NCBI GenBank assembly: GCA_001898935.1
Contig: MKVT01000014.1
Location: 62,001-126,000, forward strand
Length of the DNA stretch: 64,000 nucleotides
Source: Paludibacter sp. 47-17
Lineage (GTDB): Bacteria > Bacteroidota > Bacteroidia > Bacteroidales > Paludibacteraceae
Reading direction: 5' to 3'
Position numbers and translations under genes: made by a program. Position 1 is the first letter of the stretch; each line of letters begins with the position of its first letter. Below the pieces are notes generated by a model. It was not told the origin of the DNA. It was given only the letters and a program-made list of their open reading frames with translations, and ran no database searches. Of the stretch, positions 9,861 through 19,811 are shown piece by piece.

Positions 9861-11168
9861 ATGACTCAGGAACATGTGATATTTTGGTTTCGCCGCGATT
9901 TGAGGCTGACCGATAATGCCGGACTTCATGCTGCATTGACCAGCGGATATCCGGTGATGGCTTTGTTTATCTTCGATGCTGAAATTCTATCCAAGCTCGA
10001 GGATAAGGACGACAGAAGAGTCGATTTTATTTTTCAGGCTCTGCAACGATTGAACCGACAACTGGAACGTTATGGTTCCCGACTGATAATCAGGCATGGG
10101 AAACCGTCGGAGGTTATGCAGGAAATAACCGGACTGGTACCGGTTCGGTCGGTGTACGCCAACCGCGACTACGAACCCTACGCGCGCAGGCGGGATGCCG
10201 AGGTGGAACAACTGCTCGGTTCGAGAGGGATCGATTTCCGGACCTTCAAAGATCAGGTTGTTTTCGAACCCGGCGAAATCGTGAAAAACGATGGCATGCC
10301 CTATACCGTGTACACTCCCTACTCGAAGCGCTGGAAGGAGATGCTCGGTATGCAGCCTCCCCGCTCCTATCCTTCCGAACATGAGCAACGGTATGCAAGC
10401 GGTCTATCCCTGCACTCGGTAAGTGCGTTGGAAGAAATCGGTTTTCAACCTTCGGGCCTGGTGTTCCCGGCCCCGCTTGTTTCAACCGGTATTATACGCC
10501 GTTATCACGAAACCCGCGACTTTCCGGCCATGGAAGGAACTACCCGGTTGAGTGTGCACCTCCGGTTCGGGACGGTGAGTATCCGTGAGTTGGTGCGGAT
10601 GGCCCGTATCGAAAACGATACATGGCTGGGCGAACTTATCTGGCGGGAGTTCTTCATGACCATCCTGTATTTTTTTCCGCACGTTACCGAGCGCTCGTTC
10701 AAGCCGGCCTACGATGCAATCTGCTGGCGCAACAATGAAGATGAATTCACACGGTGGTGCCGGGGCACTACCGGCTATCCCATCGTGGATGCCGGTATGC
10801 GCGAACTGCTGGCCACGGGTCACATGCACAACCGGATACGCATGGTGGTTGCCAGTTTCCTGACCAAGCACCTGCTGATCGATTGGCGCTGGGGCGAATC
10901 CTGGTTTGCACGCCATTTACTCGATTTCGATTTAGCCGCAAACAATGGGAACTGGCAGTGGGCAGCAGGGTGCGGATGTGATGCTGCACCTTATTTTAGA
11001 ATTTTTAACCCTTACGAACAAACAAAAAAGTTTGATAGCAGGTTAGAGTATATTGGTAAATGGGTGCCCGAATTTCAACAATCCGGATATCCGGCACCTC
11101 TGGTTGAGCATTCGACGGCAAGATTGCGGGCGCTCGATGCTTATAAACAAGGATTGGCCACCACCTAG
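9861..11168 (+). CDS. phrB: Deoxyribodipyrimidine photolyase (class I type)
   Basis: 435 residues. It repairs cyclobutane pyrimidine dimers with blue light using FAD and an antenna chromophore. The N-terminal photolyase domain opens with FWFRRDLRLTDNAGL (about 8-22). The C-terminal FAD-binding domain carries the region WRWGESWFARHLLDFDLAANNG (split here) and the hallmark WQWAAG followed by GCDAAPYFRIFNPYEQ near 370-392. Spacing from ilvC and the intervening terminator make it a separate unit. A cryptochrome is possible, but the tryptophans and FAD loop look like a normal photolyase. Confidence 0.93.
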   Translation: MTQEHVIFWFRRDLRLTDNAGLHAALTSGYPVMALFIFDAEILSKLEDKDDRRVDFIFQALQRLNRQLERYGSRLIIRHGKPSEVMQEITGLVPVRSVYANRDYEPYARRRDAEVEQLLGSRGIDFRTFKDQVVFEPGEIVKNDGMPYTVYTPYSKRWKEMLGMQPPRSYPSEHEQRYASGLSLHSVSALEEIGFQPSGLVFPAPLVSTGIIRRYHETRDFPAMEGTTRLSVHLRFGTVSIRELVRMARIENDTWLGELIWREFFMTILYFFPHVTERSFKPAYDAICWRNNEDEFTRWCRGTTGYPIVDAGMRELLATGHMHNRIRMVVASFLTKHLLIDWRWGESWFARHLLDFDLAANNGNWQWAAGCGCDAAPYFRIFNPYEQTKKFDSRLEYIGKWVPEFQQSGYPAPLVEHSTARLRALDAYKQGLATT

Positions 11169-11265
11169 GGATACAAAACCGGAATCGGCAAACAAGAACA
11201 AAACTAAAATGAACCAAAGAATAAAAAAATTACATCCTGAAGTTAATTTTAAAAAATTCTTTGAT

Positions 11266-11273
11266 TATATTTG
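11266..11273 (+). promoter_or_regulatory. Candidate -7 box of the acn-gltA-icd promoter
   Basis: TATATTTG matches TAnnTTTG and sits 90 bp upstream of acn in the A+T-rich gap after phrB. The expected -33 TTTG is not clear (GTTA at the right distance). Confidence 0.45.
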
Positions 11274-11363
11274 TCTTTCGCGCAGCTTTATGCAAAAAAA
11301 ACAGCTTTTATCCCCGTAAAACAGAATTAAATTGAATAAAAACACATAAACGAGTAAAAAATT

Positions 11364-13616
11364 ATGATTTTTGACGTAGACATGATCCGGAAGGTATACA
11401 GCGACCTTCCCGCGAAGATTGAAGCAATACGATCGGTGCTGAACCGGCCACTTACCCTCACTGAAAAAATTTTGTACGCTCACCTTTCGCCCGACGAATC
11501 GCTGCGTAATTTTGAAAGAGCTTCCGATTATGTGAATTTTTCGCCCGACCGGGTAGCCATGCAGGATGCCACCGCCCAGATGGCCCTGCTTCAGCTGATG
11601 AACTCGGGTCGCCAACGGGTTGCCGTTCCTTCCACCGTACATTGCGATCACCTTATTCAGGCGCATGTGAATGCCGATTCCGATTTAACTACAGCTACCA
11701 TTTCGAACCGCGAAGTGTACGAATTCCTGACCGATGTTTCGAATAAGTTCGGCATCGGGTTCTGGAAACCCGGAGCGGGGATCATTCACCAGGTGGTGCT
11801 CGAGAATTATGCTTTCCCCGGAGGAATGATGATCGGTACCGACTCGCACACTCCCAATGCGGGAGGATTGGGAATGATTGCCATAGGCGTGGGGGGCGCC
11901 GATGCCGTGGATGTGATGGCCGGAATGCCCTGGGAGCTGAAGATGCCCAAGCTGATCGGGGTAAAACTTACCGGACGCATGTCGGGCTGGACATCGCCCA
12001 AAGATGTGATTTTGAAACTGGCCGGTATCCTGACGGTAAAAGGAGGCACCAACGCCATTATCGAGTACTTCGGCGAAGGAACTTCCACCATTTCGGCTAC
12101 CGGGAAAGGAACGATCTGTAACATGGGCGCCGAGGTGGGCGCCACGACTTCCATCTTCCCCTTCGACGAAAAATCGGCTGCCTACCTCAACGCTACCGGT
12201 CGCGAAGAGATTGCCGGACTGGCCAAAGGGATCATCGCCCATCTGCAGCCCGATGCCGAAGTGGTGGCCCATCCCGAACAATATTACGATCGGCTGATCG
12301 AGATCAACCTGGATGAGCTGGAACCTTATGTGAACGGCCCGTTTACACCGGACCTGGCCTGGCCGCTTTCGGAATTTGCCGAAGCGGTGAAAGAAAAAAA
12401 TTATCCTCAGAAGTTAGAAGCCGGGCTCATCGGTTCGTGCACCAATTCGTCGTACGAGGATTTGACCCGGGCAGTTTCCATTGTAGCCAAAGCGCGGCAG
12501 GATGGTTTAAAAACGCAGGCGCGCTTCATCATCAATCCGGGGTCGGAAATGGTTCGCTATACGGCCGAGCGCGATGGGATTATAGAGGAGTTCGAAGCAG
12601 TGGGCGGCGTGATCATGGCTAATGCCTGCGGTCCCTGTATCGGACAGTGGAAACGTGAGATCGACGATCCTACCCGCCCTAATTCCATTATTACCTCGTT
12701 CAACCGTAACTTCGCCAAACGCAACGACGGGAACCCGAACACGCATGCCTTTGTGGCATCGCCCGAGGTGGTGGCCGCACTGACGATTGCCGGCGATTTG
12801 TGTTTCAATCCGTTGAAGGATACATTGCCCAACGAACGCGGAGAACAGGTGAAACTTCAGGAACCTGTGGGCTACGAACTGCCGGTGAAGGGATTTGCCG
12901 TGGAGGATGCTGGATACGTGGCTCCGGTCGAAGACGGAAGTAAGGTGGTGATCAGTATCGATCCCGAATCCAAACGCCTGCAGGAGTTGAAACCCTTCCC
13001 GGCATGGGACGGCAAAGAGCTGGAACAGCAGCCTTTGCTTATAAAGGTAAAAGGGAAATGTACGACCGATCATATTTCGATGGCAGGCCCCTGGCTCCGC
13101 TTCCGCGGCCACCTCGACAATATTTCCGACAACATGCTCATCGGAGCCGTCAACACCTTCAACGAGGCCACCAACTCGGTACTCGACCCGTCGACCGGCG
13201 AATACATGGCAGTGCCCGCACTGGCCCGTAAATACAAAGCACAGGGCATCGGATCGGTGGTAGTGGCCGAAGAAAACTACGGCGAAGGTTCGTCGCGCGA
13301 ACATGCCGCCATGGAACCGCGCTTCCTCAACGTGAAGGCTATCCTGGTGAAATCGTTCGCACGTATTCACGAAACCAACCTTAAAAAACAAGGAATGCTG
13401 GCACTTACCTTTGCCGACAAAACCGATTACGATAAAGTGCGTGAAGACGATAAAATCAGCATTCTGGGACTCGCTGCCTTTGCTCCCGGTAAAAATCTGA
13501 CCATAGTTTTACATCATAACGACGGAACAACTGAACAATTTGAGGCTGTTCACACTTATAATGAGCAGCAAATCGGCTGGTTCAAGGCAGGTAGCGCCCT
13601 CAATGCAATGAAATAA
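11364..13616 (+). CDS. acn: Aconitate hydratase, mitochondrial type
   Basis: 750 residues. It interconverts citrate and isocitrate through a [4Fe-4S] cluster. The cluster cysteines lie in [11 protein letters not shown] (about 357) and [11 protein letters not shown] (about 420). The substrate-binding [11 protein letters not shown] lies near 153. The length and motifs match the mitochondrial-like aconitase described in Bacteroides rather than the roughly 890-residue AcnA. It heads a tight operon with citrate synthase (19 bp on) and isocitrate dehydrogenase. Confidence 0.96.
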   Translation: MIFDVDMIRKVYSDLPAKIEAIRSVLNRPLTLTEKILYAHLSPDESLRNFERASDYVNFSPDRVAMQDATAQMALLQLMNSGRQRVAVPSTVHCDHLIQAHVNADSDLTTATISNREVYEFLTDVSNKFGIGFWKPGAGIIHQVVLENYAFPGGMMIGTDSHTPNAGGLGMIAIGVGGADAVDVMAGMPWELKMPKLIGVKLTGRMSGWTSPKDVILKLAGILTVKGGTNAIIEYFGEGTSTISATGKGTICNMGAEVGATTSIFPFDEKSAAYLNATGREEIAGLAKGIIAHLQPDAEVVAHPEQYYDRLIEINLDELEPYVNGPFTPDLAWPLSEFAEAVKEKNYPQKLEAGLIGSCTNSSYEDLTRAVSIVAKARQDGLKTQARFIINPGSEMVRYTAERDGIIEEFEAVGGVIMANACGPCIGQWKREIDDPTRPNSIITSFNRNFAKRNDGNPNTHAFVASPEVVAALTIAGDLCFNPLKDTLPNERGEQVKLQEPVGYELPVKGFAVEDAGYVAPVEDGSKVVISIDPESKRLQELKPFPAWDGKELEQQPLLIKVKGKCTTDHISMAGPWLRFRGHLDNISDNMLIGAVNTFNEATNSVLDPSTGEYMAVPALARKYKAQGIGSVVVAEENYGEGSSREHAAMEPRFLNVKAILVKSFARIHETNLKKQGMLALTFADKTDYDKVREDDKISILGLAAFAPGKNLTIVLHHNDGTTEQFEAVHTYNEQQIGWFKAGSALNAMK

Positions 13617-13635
13617 TACTTAAAATAATAACCAT

Positions 13636-14997
13636 ATGGCAACAAACAAAGATTACCTGATTTACAAACTATCGGAAACAGTAAAATCCACCAGCCGGAT
13701 TGACAAGGAGCTTTTTACCAAATTCAACGTAAAACGCGGACTACGCAACGAAGATAACACAGGGGTTCTCGTTGGCCTTACCAAGGTGGGCGACGTAGTG
13801 GGTTACGAACGTCTTCCCGAAGGCGGACTCAAACCAATTCCCGGCAAATTGTTCTACCGGGGTATCGACCTCGAGGATCTAGTACACGGTATTGAAGCCG
13901 AAAATCGTCTCGGGTTTGAAGAAACGGCTTTCCTGCTGCTCTCCGGCTACCTCCCCGATAAAGAAGAATTACGTATTTTCACCGAAATACTCAACGAATC
14001 GATGGCTCTCGATGCTAAAATGAAATTGAACATCATCGAGCTGGAAGGAAACAATATCATGAATATCCTGGCACGCAGTGTGCTCGAAATGTATACCTTC
14101 GACAATAATGCCGACGATATTTCGCGCGACAACCTGGTACGCCAGTCGGTCGACCTGATTGCCAAATTCCCGACCATCATCGCGTATGCCTACAACATCC
14201 TGCGTCACAGCCAGCAGGGACGTTCGCTCCACATCCGCCACCCGCTCGAAGGGGCATCGATTGCCGAAAACTTCCTGTACATGATCAAAGGACCTCACCG
14301 CTATACCGACCTCGATGTCAAACTGCTCGACCTTTGCCTCATACTGCATGCCGAACACGGCGGAGGGAATAACTCTACCTTCTCGGTGCGTGTAACCAGT
14401 TCCACCCAAACCGACACCTATTCGGCCATTGCAGCAGGTATCGGTTCGCTCAAAGGGCCGCTTCACGGGGGTGCCAACATCGAAGTGAAAGACATGTTCG
14501 ACCACCTGAAAGAAGCTATTAAAAACTGGAAGGATGTGAAGGAAATCGACAACTACCTCAATAAAATGTTGAACAAGGATGCCTACAACCGCACCGGTCT
14601 TATTTATGGTATCGGCCACGCCGTTTACACCATTTCCGATCCGCGCGCCATCCTGCTGAAAGAACTGGCCCGTAAACTGGCCGAAGAAAAAGGAAAACAG
14701 AAAGAATTCGACTTCCTGGCTTTGCTGGAAGAACGGGCTATCAATGCCTTCATGAACTATAAAGGCTCCGACATCAATAAACAGGTCTGTACCAATGTCG
14801 ACTTTTATTCCGCCTTCGTATACGACACCATGGGCATTCCTGTCGAAGTATATACTCCGCTGTTTGCCATGTCGCGCGTTACCGGCTGGACCGCTCACCG
14901 CATCGAAGAACTCAATTTTGCCAGTAAGCGTATTATTCGTCCTGCTTACAAGAACGTGGGCGAAAAGTATCCTTTTATCCCGCTAAATAAACGCTAA
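13636..14997 (+). CDS. gltA: Citrate synthase
   Basis: 453 residues. It condenses acetyl-CoA with oxaloacetate. Catalytic histidine regions are visible in [12 protein letters not shown] (about 235) and [14 protein letters not shown] (about 320), with the catalytic aspartate region [14 protein letters not shown] near 391. The N-terminus carries about 50 extra residues before the fold, common in Bacteroidota versions. It sits between acn and icd and completes the route from acetyl-CoA to 2-oxoglutarate. Confidence 0.96.
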   Translation: MATNKDYLIYKLSETVKSTSRIDKELFTKFNVKRGLRNEDNTGVLVGLTKVGDVVGYERLPEGGLKPIPGKLFYRGIDLEDLVHGIEAENRLGFEETAFLLLSGYLPDKEELRIFTEILNESMALDAKMKLNIIELEGNNIMNILARSVLEMYTFDNNADDISRDNLVRQSVDLIAKFPTIIAYAYNILRHSQQGRSLHIRHPLEGASIAENFLYMIKGPHRYTDLDVKLLDLCLILHAEHGGGNNSTFSVRVTSSTQTDTYSAIAAGIGSLKGPLHGGANIEVKDMFDHLKEAIKNWKDVKEIDNYLNKMLNKDAYNRTGLIYGIGHAVYTISDPRAILLKELARKLAEEKGKQKEFDFLALLEERAINAFMNYKGSDINKQVCTNVDFYSAFVYDTMGIPVEVYTPLFAMSRVTGWTAHRIEELNFASKRIIRPAYKNVGEKYPFIPLNKR

Positions 14998-15014
14998 TAT
15001 ATCTAGAACGTATA

Positions 15015-16241
15015 ATGAATAAAATTAAAGTACAAAATCCCGTTGTGGAGCTCGATGGAGATGAAATGACCCGGATCATCTGGTCGTTTATCAAGGAACA
15101 ACTTATTCTGCCTTATCTCGATATCGATATAAAATATTTCGATCTGGGAATGGAAAACCGCGATGCTACCAACGACCAGGTTACCATCGATGCGGCGCAC
15201 GCCATCCAGCAATACAATGTGGGGATTAAATGCGCCACTATTACTCCCGACGAAGCCCGTGTGGAAGAGTTCGGATTGAAGAAAATGTGGAAATCGCCCA
15301 ATGGAACGCTGAGGAATATCATCGGAGGTACCGTTTTCCGCGAACCTATTATCTGTAAAAACGTACCCCGCCTGGTACCCGGATGGGATATGCCCATTGT
15401 GATCGGCCGCCATGCCTTCGGCGATCAGTACAAGGCTACCGATGTGGTCATTAAGGGAAAAGGGAAGCTGAAGATGACTTTTACCAACGAGGCCGGCGAA
15501 ACACAGGAATGGGAAGTATTTGATTTTAAAGGCGATGGAGTGGCCCTGTCGATGTACAATACCGACGAGTCGATTTATGGGTTTGCCCGTTCGTCGTTCC
15601 AGGTAGCACTCGACAAGAAATGGCCTTTGTATATGTCGACTAAAAACACCATTCTGAAGGCTTACGACGGCCGTTTTAAAGATATCTTCCAGGAGGTATA
15701 CGACAACGAATTCAAAGCTAAATACAAAGAAGCCGGCATCACCTACGAGCACAGACTCATCGACGATATGGTTGCCTCGGCGCTCAAGTGGAACGGTGGT
15801 TTCGTATGGGCCTGTAAGAACTACGATGGCGATGTACAGTCGGACACGGTCGCTCAGGGCTTCGGTTCGCTCGGATTGATGTCGTCGGTGCTGGTCACCC
15901 CCGACGGCAAAACGGTGGAAGCCGAAGCAGCTCACGGCACCGTAACCCGCCATTACCGGCAACACCAGCAAGGCAAGGAAACATCCACCAACCCGATTGC
16001 TTCCATTTTTGCCTGGACCCGGGGCCTGGCTCACCGGGGAAAACTCGACGGCAACACCGCTCTGATCCACTTTGCCGAAACCCTCGAAAAAGTATGCGTC
16101 GAAACGGTGGAAGGCGGTGAAATGACGAAGGACCTGGCTATTTTAGTACATGGCGATAAAGTGAACCGCGATCAGTACCTCAATACTCAGGACTTTCTGG
16201 CTGCTATCAAGCGGAAACTGGAGCTCAGGGTCAACGATTAA
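15015..16241 (+). CDS. icd: Isocitrate dehydrogenase, NADP-dependent, eukaryotic-like subtype
   Basis: 408 residues. It oxidatively decarboxylates isocitrate to 2-oxoglutarate. The N-terminal segment [14 protein letters not shown] and the active-site stretch [20 protein letters not shown] (about 94-113) match the dimeric eukaryotic-like subfamily rather than E. coli Icd. The Mg2+-binding DDMVA near 252 and the cofactor segment [10 protein letters not shown] (about 308) are intact. It is third in the acn-gltA-icd operon and is closed by a strong hairpin. Confidence 0.95.
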   Translation: MNKIKVQNPVVELDGDEMTRIIWSFIKEQLILPYLDIDIKYFDLGMENRDATNDQVTIDAAHAIQQYNVGIKCATITPDEARVEEFGLKKMWKSPNGTLRNIIGGTVFREPIICKNVPRLVPGWDMPIVIGRHAFGDQYKATDVVIKGKGKLKMTFTNEAGETQEWEVFDFKGDGVALSMYNTDESIYGFARSSFQVALDKKWPLYMSTKNTILKAYDGRFKDIFQEVYDNEFKAKYKEAGITYEHRLIDDMVASALKWNGGFVWACKNYDGDVQSDTVAQGFGSLGLMSSVLVTPDGKTVEAEAAHGTVTRHYRQHQQGKETSTNPIASIFAWTRGLAHRGKLDGNTALIHFAETLEKVCVETVEGGEMTKDLAILVHGDKVNRDQYLNTQDFLAAIKRKLELRVND

Positions 16242-16260
16242 TCCCCTGCTTTACATCACA

Positions 16261-16294
16261 AAAGACTCCCGGAATTACTTCCGGGAGTCTTTTT
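16261..16294. terminator. Bidirectional terminator between icd and tRNA-Thr
   Basis: GACTCCCGG (16264-16272) pairs perfectly with CCGGGAGTC (16281-16289). The stem is flanked by an A-run on the left and a T-run on the right, so it can end icd transcription on the plus strand and tRNA transcription on the minus strand. Confidence 0.88.
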
Positions 16295-16301
16295 ATACCA
16301 G

Positions 16302-16374
16302 AGCCTCTCATGGGACTCGAACCCACGACCTAATCATTACGAATGATTTGCTCTACCAACTGAGCTAAAGAGGC
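16302..16374 (-). tRNA. tRNA-Thr (anticodon CGT)
   Basis: The reverse strand folds as a cloverleaf: acceptor GCCTCTT/GAGAGGC, D arm GCTC/GAGC, anticodon stem AATCA/TGATT with loop TTCGTAA (anticodon CGT), and T arm GTGGG/CCCAT (one G-T pair) with loop TTCGAGT. No CCA is encoded, which fits the presence of cca at 22.7 kb. Confidence 0.93.
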
Positions 16375-16584
16375 CTGAAAACAGTTCGCAAAAGTAATAA
16401 ATTTTTTAATTATACACCCCGGTTCAGGCATTTTTTTTACGTGCCGGATCATTTTTCAGCGGATAAATTGAATTATTTTCACTTTATGGAAGAATCGCAA
16501 AAAATATTCAGTTTATAACTTGGCGGTTACAGTATATTTCATTAAATTGCAGACGTTTTCTATACTTATAAATACCTTAAGCAC

Positions 16585-18534
16585 ATGAGTTACCTGAATT
16601 TTGATAAAACTCTGTTGATCAATCTCGAAAAGTCGTTAACAAAGGAAATGATCCGGACCAACAGGGCCGGAGCGTACAACAGCACGACATTGATTGATTG
16701 CAACACCAGGAAATATCATGGTCAGTTGGTGATACCGCTCCCTGAACTTGATGAATCCAATCATGTGTTACTTTCGTCGCTGGACGAGACTGTTATTCAG
16801 CACGGAGCTGAGTTTAACCTGGGCATCCACCGCTACGAAGGCAACAATTTTAGTCCCAATGGTCATAAATACATCCGCCAGTTCGAATGTACGACCATCT
16901 CCAAAACCATATACCGCGTCGGTGGCGTAATACTTTCCAAAGAACGAATGCTGGTATCGTTCGAACCCAGGGTACTCATCAAATATACCTTACTGGAAGC
17001 TCGTTCGCACACAACACTTCGTTTCAAACCCTTTCTCGCTTTCAGGAGCGTGAACGAACTGACCCATCAGAACAACGAAGCCGATACTTCTTACCTGGAA
17101 GTGAAGAACGGGGCGGCCATGCGCTTATACCCGAGCTATCCACACCTCTTCATGCAATTTTCCCGTAAAGCCAATTACCACCATCAGCCCGATTGGTACA
17201 AGAATATCGAATATTACAAAGAACAAGAACGCGGATACGATTACAAAGAAGACCTGATGGTGCCCGGTTATTTTGAATTAGCACTGAAAAAAGGCGAATC
17301 GGTGATTTTTTCGGCCGGGATTTCGGAAATCAGTCCGGCAAAATTAAATGCACTGTGGGACAACGAGCTATCGCGCCGTCACGAACGGAACGATATGTTC
17401 AGCACCCTGAAAAATTCGGCACAGCAGTTCTACAAAAGGGTGGGCCCCGACACCTACCTGCTGGCAGGCTATCCCTGGTTTGCAACTCGGGCCCGCGATC
17501 AGTTCGTATCGCTTCCGGGAGCAACCATGGCGATCGGACGATGGGATTATTTCGACGATATAATGAGAACCTCGATGGAAGAAATCAATCTGTTCCTGAA
17601 CGGCGAAGATCCTCAAAAACTGCATATCAAAGAAATCGACGATCCCGATGTATTGCTTTGGTTTATCTGGGTGGTTCAGAATTACGCCAAACGGCGCGGA
17701 CTCGACGATGCGGCCAACCGGTTCGAAGAAATCTGTTCGGAGATTATCAGTTTTATCCGTAAAATGAACCATCCCCGGGTATTTATGCACAACAATGGCT
17801 TGTTGCATGTGAATGGAACGGAGCGTCCGGCTACCTGGATGAATGCCGTGGAAGATGGTTTGCCGATCACTCCCCGCACAGGCTATGTGATTGAAATCAA
17901 TGCACTTTGGTACAATGCACTGAAGTTTGTTGCGTCGCTCAAACGGATACGGGGCAACGAACATGCCGCCGACCTGATGGATTATCAGGCCGAAATCGCC
18001 CGGGAAGCATTTATTACCGTCTTCTGGAATGGTACTTATTTGTACGATTACGTGATCGACAACCACAAGGACCAGGAGGTGCGACCCAATATGTTACTTG
18101 CTGTAAGCCTGGGCTTTTCGCCTCTCGACCGTCATCAGCAGAAATCGGTATTGGACATCTGTACCCGCGAATTACTCACCCCGAAAGGCCTCAGAAGTCT
18201 GAGTCCGAAAAGCGGTTACTACCGGCCCGAATATATCGGCGGAATGCGCGAGCGAAACCGGAATTACCACAACGGTCCGGTATGGCCCTGTACGTTCGGG
18301 ATGTTTGCCAATGCCTACCTGAAAATTTACAAGAACAGCGGCCGTTCGTTCATCGAACGGATGCTTACCGGACTGGAAGCCGAAATGACCGAACTTTGCG
18401 TGGGCACTTTACCCGAATTATTCGACGGTAATCCTCCTTACAAGGGGCATGGTGCCATGTCGTTTGCCATGAGTGTGGCTGAAGTGTTACGTGTGTTGGA
18501 ACGAATGAAAACGATTGAAACGGAACAAGTATGA
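16585..18534 (+). CDS. Glycogen debranching enzyme (amylo-alpha-1,6-glucosidase type)
   Basis: 649 residues. Two domains are visible: an N-terminal GDE_N-like beta domain (about 15-240, starting near MIRTNRAGAYNSTTL) and a C-terminal (alpha/alpha) barrel of the AGL type (about 285-640). The barrel includes AGYPWFATRARDQFVSLPG (about 294-312) and YHNGPVWPCTFGMFANAY near 562. Such enzymes hydrolyse alpha-1,6 branch points of glycogen-like glucans in the cytosol. Its stop overlaps the next gene's start (ATGA), coupling it to a GT4 glucan synthase-like enzyme and then a GH57. This trio suggests storage glucan turnover. Confidence 0.9.
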   Translation: MSYLNFDKTLLINLEKSLTKEMIRTNRAGAYNSTTLIDCNTRKYHGQLVIPLPELDESNHVLLSSLDETVIQHGAEFNLGIHRYEGNNFSPNGHKYIRQFECTTISKTIYRVGGVILSKERMLVSFEPRVLIKYTLLEARSHTTLRFKPFLAFRSVNELTHQNNEADTSYLEVKNGAAMRLYPSYPHLFMQFSRKANYHHQPDWYKNIEYYKEQERGYDYKEDLMVPGYFELALKKGESVIFSAGISEISPAKLNALWDNELSRRHERNDMFSTLKNSAQQFYKRVGPDTYLLAGYPWFATRARDQFVSLPGATMAIGRWDYFDDIMRTSMEEINLFLNGEDPQKLHIKEIDDPDVLLWFIWVVQNYAKRRGLDDAANRFEEICSEIISFIRKMNHPRVFMHNNGLLHVNGTERPATWMNAVEDGLPITPRTGYVIEINALWYNALKFVASLKRIRGNEHAADLMDYQAEIAREAFITVFWNGTYLYDYVIDNHKDQEVRPNMLLAVSLGFSPLDRHQQKSVLDICTRELLTPKGLRSLSPKSGYYRPEYIGGMRERNRNYHNGPVWPCTFGMFANAYLKIYKNSGRSFIERMLTGLEAEMTELCVGTLPELFDGNPPYKGHGAMSFAMSVAEVLRVLERMKTIETEQV

Positions 18535-19787
18535 AAGCATTAATGTTTGGATGGGAATTTCCTCCGCATATTCTTGGAGGACTGGGAACAGCCAGTTACG
18601 GGCTCACCCGTGGCATGGCCGAGCAACACGATATGGAGCTGGTGTTTGTCATCCCTAAACCTCATGGTGATGAAGACCAGAGCTTTCTGAAAATTATCGG
18701 GGCCTGCAACGTGCCTGTGGTCTGGAAAGAAAACGACTGGCACCACGTCAATCAGCGTATTGGCCATATGATGCATCCCGACGAATACTTCTGGCTGCGC
18801 AACGGTATTAAATACAACTATTCCAGAATTTACACCAACGACCTGGGATGTATCGACTTTTCGGGCAGGTATCCCGACAACCTTATTGAAGAAATTTCAA
18901 ACTACGAGGCGGTGGCCAGCGTTCTGGCCCACCAGATGCAGTTCGACATTATCCACTCGCACGACTGGCTCACCTATCCTGCCGGTGTATTTGCCAAACA
19001 AATCACCGGAAAACCGCTGGTGGTACATGTGCATGCTACCGACTTCGACCGTAGTCGCGGACAGGTCAACCCTACGGTATATTCCATCGAAAAAAGAGGA
19101 ATGGATGCAGCCGACCATATTATTACCGTGAGTAACCTGACCCGGAAAATTGTGATTGAAAAATACCATCAGGATCCGCGTAAGATAACCACCGTACACA
19201 ATGCCGTCGAACCTTTACCCGATGCCGGTTCGTTCACTAAAACCCCGCGACGCGACAAGGTGGTTACTTTTTTAGGACGGATCACCATGCAAAAGGGGCC
19301 CGAGTATTTTGTCGAAGCGGCCTACAGGGTATTGCAACGCACGGATGGCGTACGGTTTGTGATGGCCGGGAGCGGCGATATGATGAACGCAATGATCAAT
19401 CTGGTTGCCAAACGGGGCATTGCCGACCGCTTCCATTTCACCGGCTTCCTGAAAGGCCGGCAAGTACATGAAATGCTGGCCGAAAGCGATGTATATATAA
19501 TGCCGTCGGTATCCGAACCTTTCGGTATTTCGCCGCTCGAAGCGATGCAGGTGGGTACACCAACCATTATTTCCAAACAATCGGGATGCGCCGAAATCCT
19601 GACGCACGCCATCAAAACCGATTACTGGGATATCGATGCAATGGCCGATGCAATCTACTCGATCGTGAAGTATCCGGCCATGTACGACAGTCTTCGTAAC
19701 CTGGGCCGCGACGAAGTGAATGCAATCCGCTGGTACGACGCCGGCATGAAAGTGCGTTCGATCTACAATTCTGTTCTTCATTATTAA
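18531..19787 (+). CDS. GT4 glycosyltransferase, glycogen synthase-like
   Basis: 418 residues with a GT-B fold. The N-terminal GGLGTASYGLTRGMA loop (about 17-31) and HSHDWLTYP (about 143) resemble glycogen or starch synthase, and the C-terminal half carries the donor-site E-x7-E motif SEPFGISPLEAMQ (about 326). It shares a 4-bp ATGA overlap with the debranching enzyme and is 24 bp from the GH57 gene. Elongation of an alpha-1,4-glucan is the likely role, inferred from family and neighbours; acceptor and donor (ADP- or UDP-glucose) cannot be read from sequence. Confidence 0.88.
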   Translation: MKALMFGWEFPPHILGGLGTASYGLTRGMAEQHDMELVFVIPKPHGDEDQSFLKIIGACNVPVVWKENDWHHVNQRIGHMMHPDEYFWLRNGIKYNYSRIYTNDLGCIDFSGRYPDNLIEEISNYEAVASVLAHQMQFDIIHSHDWLTYPAGVFAKQITGKPLVVHVHATDFDRSRGQVNPTVYSIEKRGMDAADHIITVSNLTRKIVIEKYHQDPRKITTVHNAVEPLPDAGSFTKTPRRDKVVTFLGRITMQKGPEYFVEAAYRVLQRTDGVRFVMAGSGDMMNAMINLVAKRGIADRFHFTGFLKGRQVHEMLAESDVYIMPSVSEPFGISPLEAMQVGTPTIISKQSGCAEILTHAIKTDYWDIDAMADAIYSIVKYPAMYDSLRNLGRDEVNAIRWYDAGMKVRSIYNSVLHY

Positions 19788-19811
19788 TTCTGAAATTTAA
19801 AGCATTACGAT

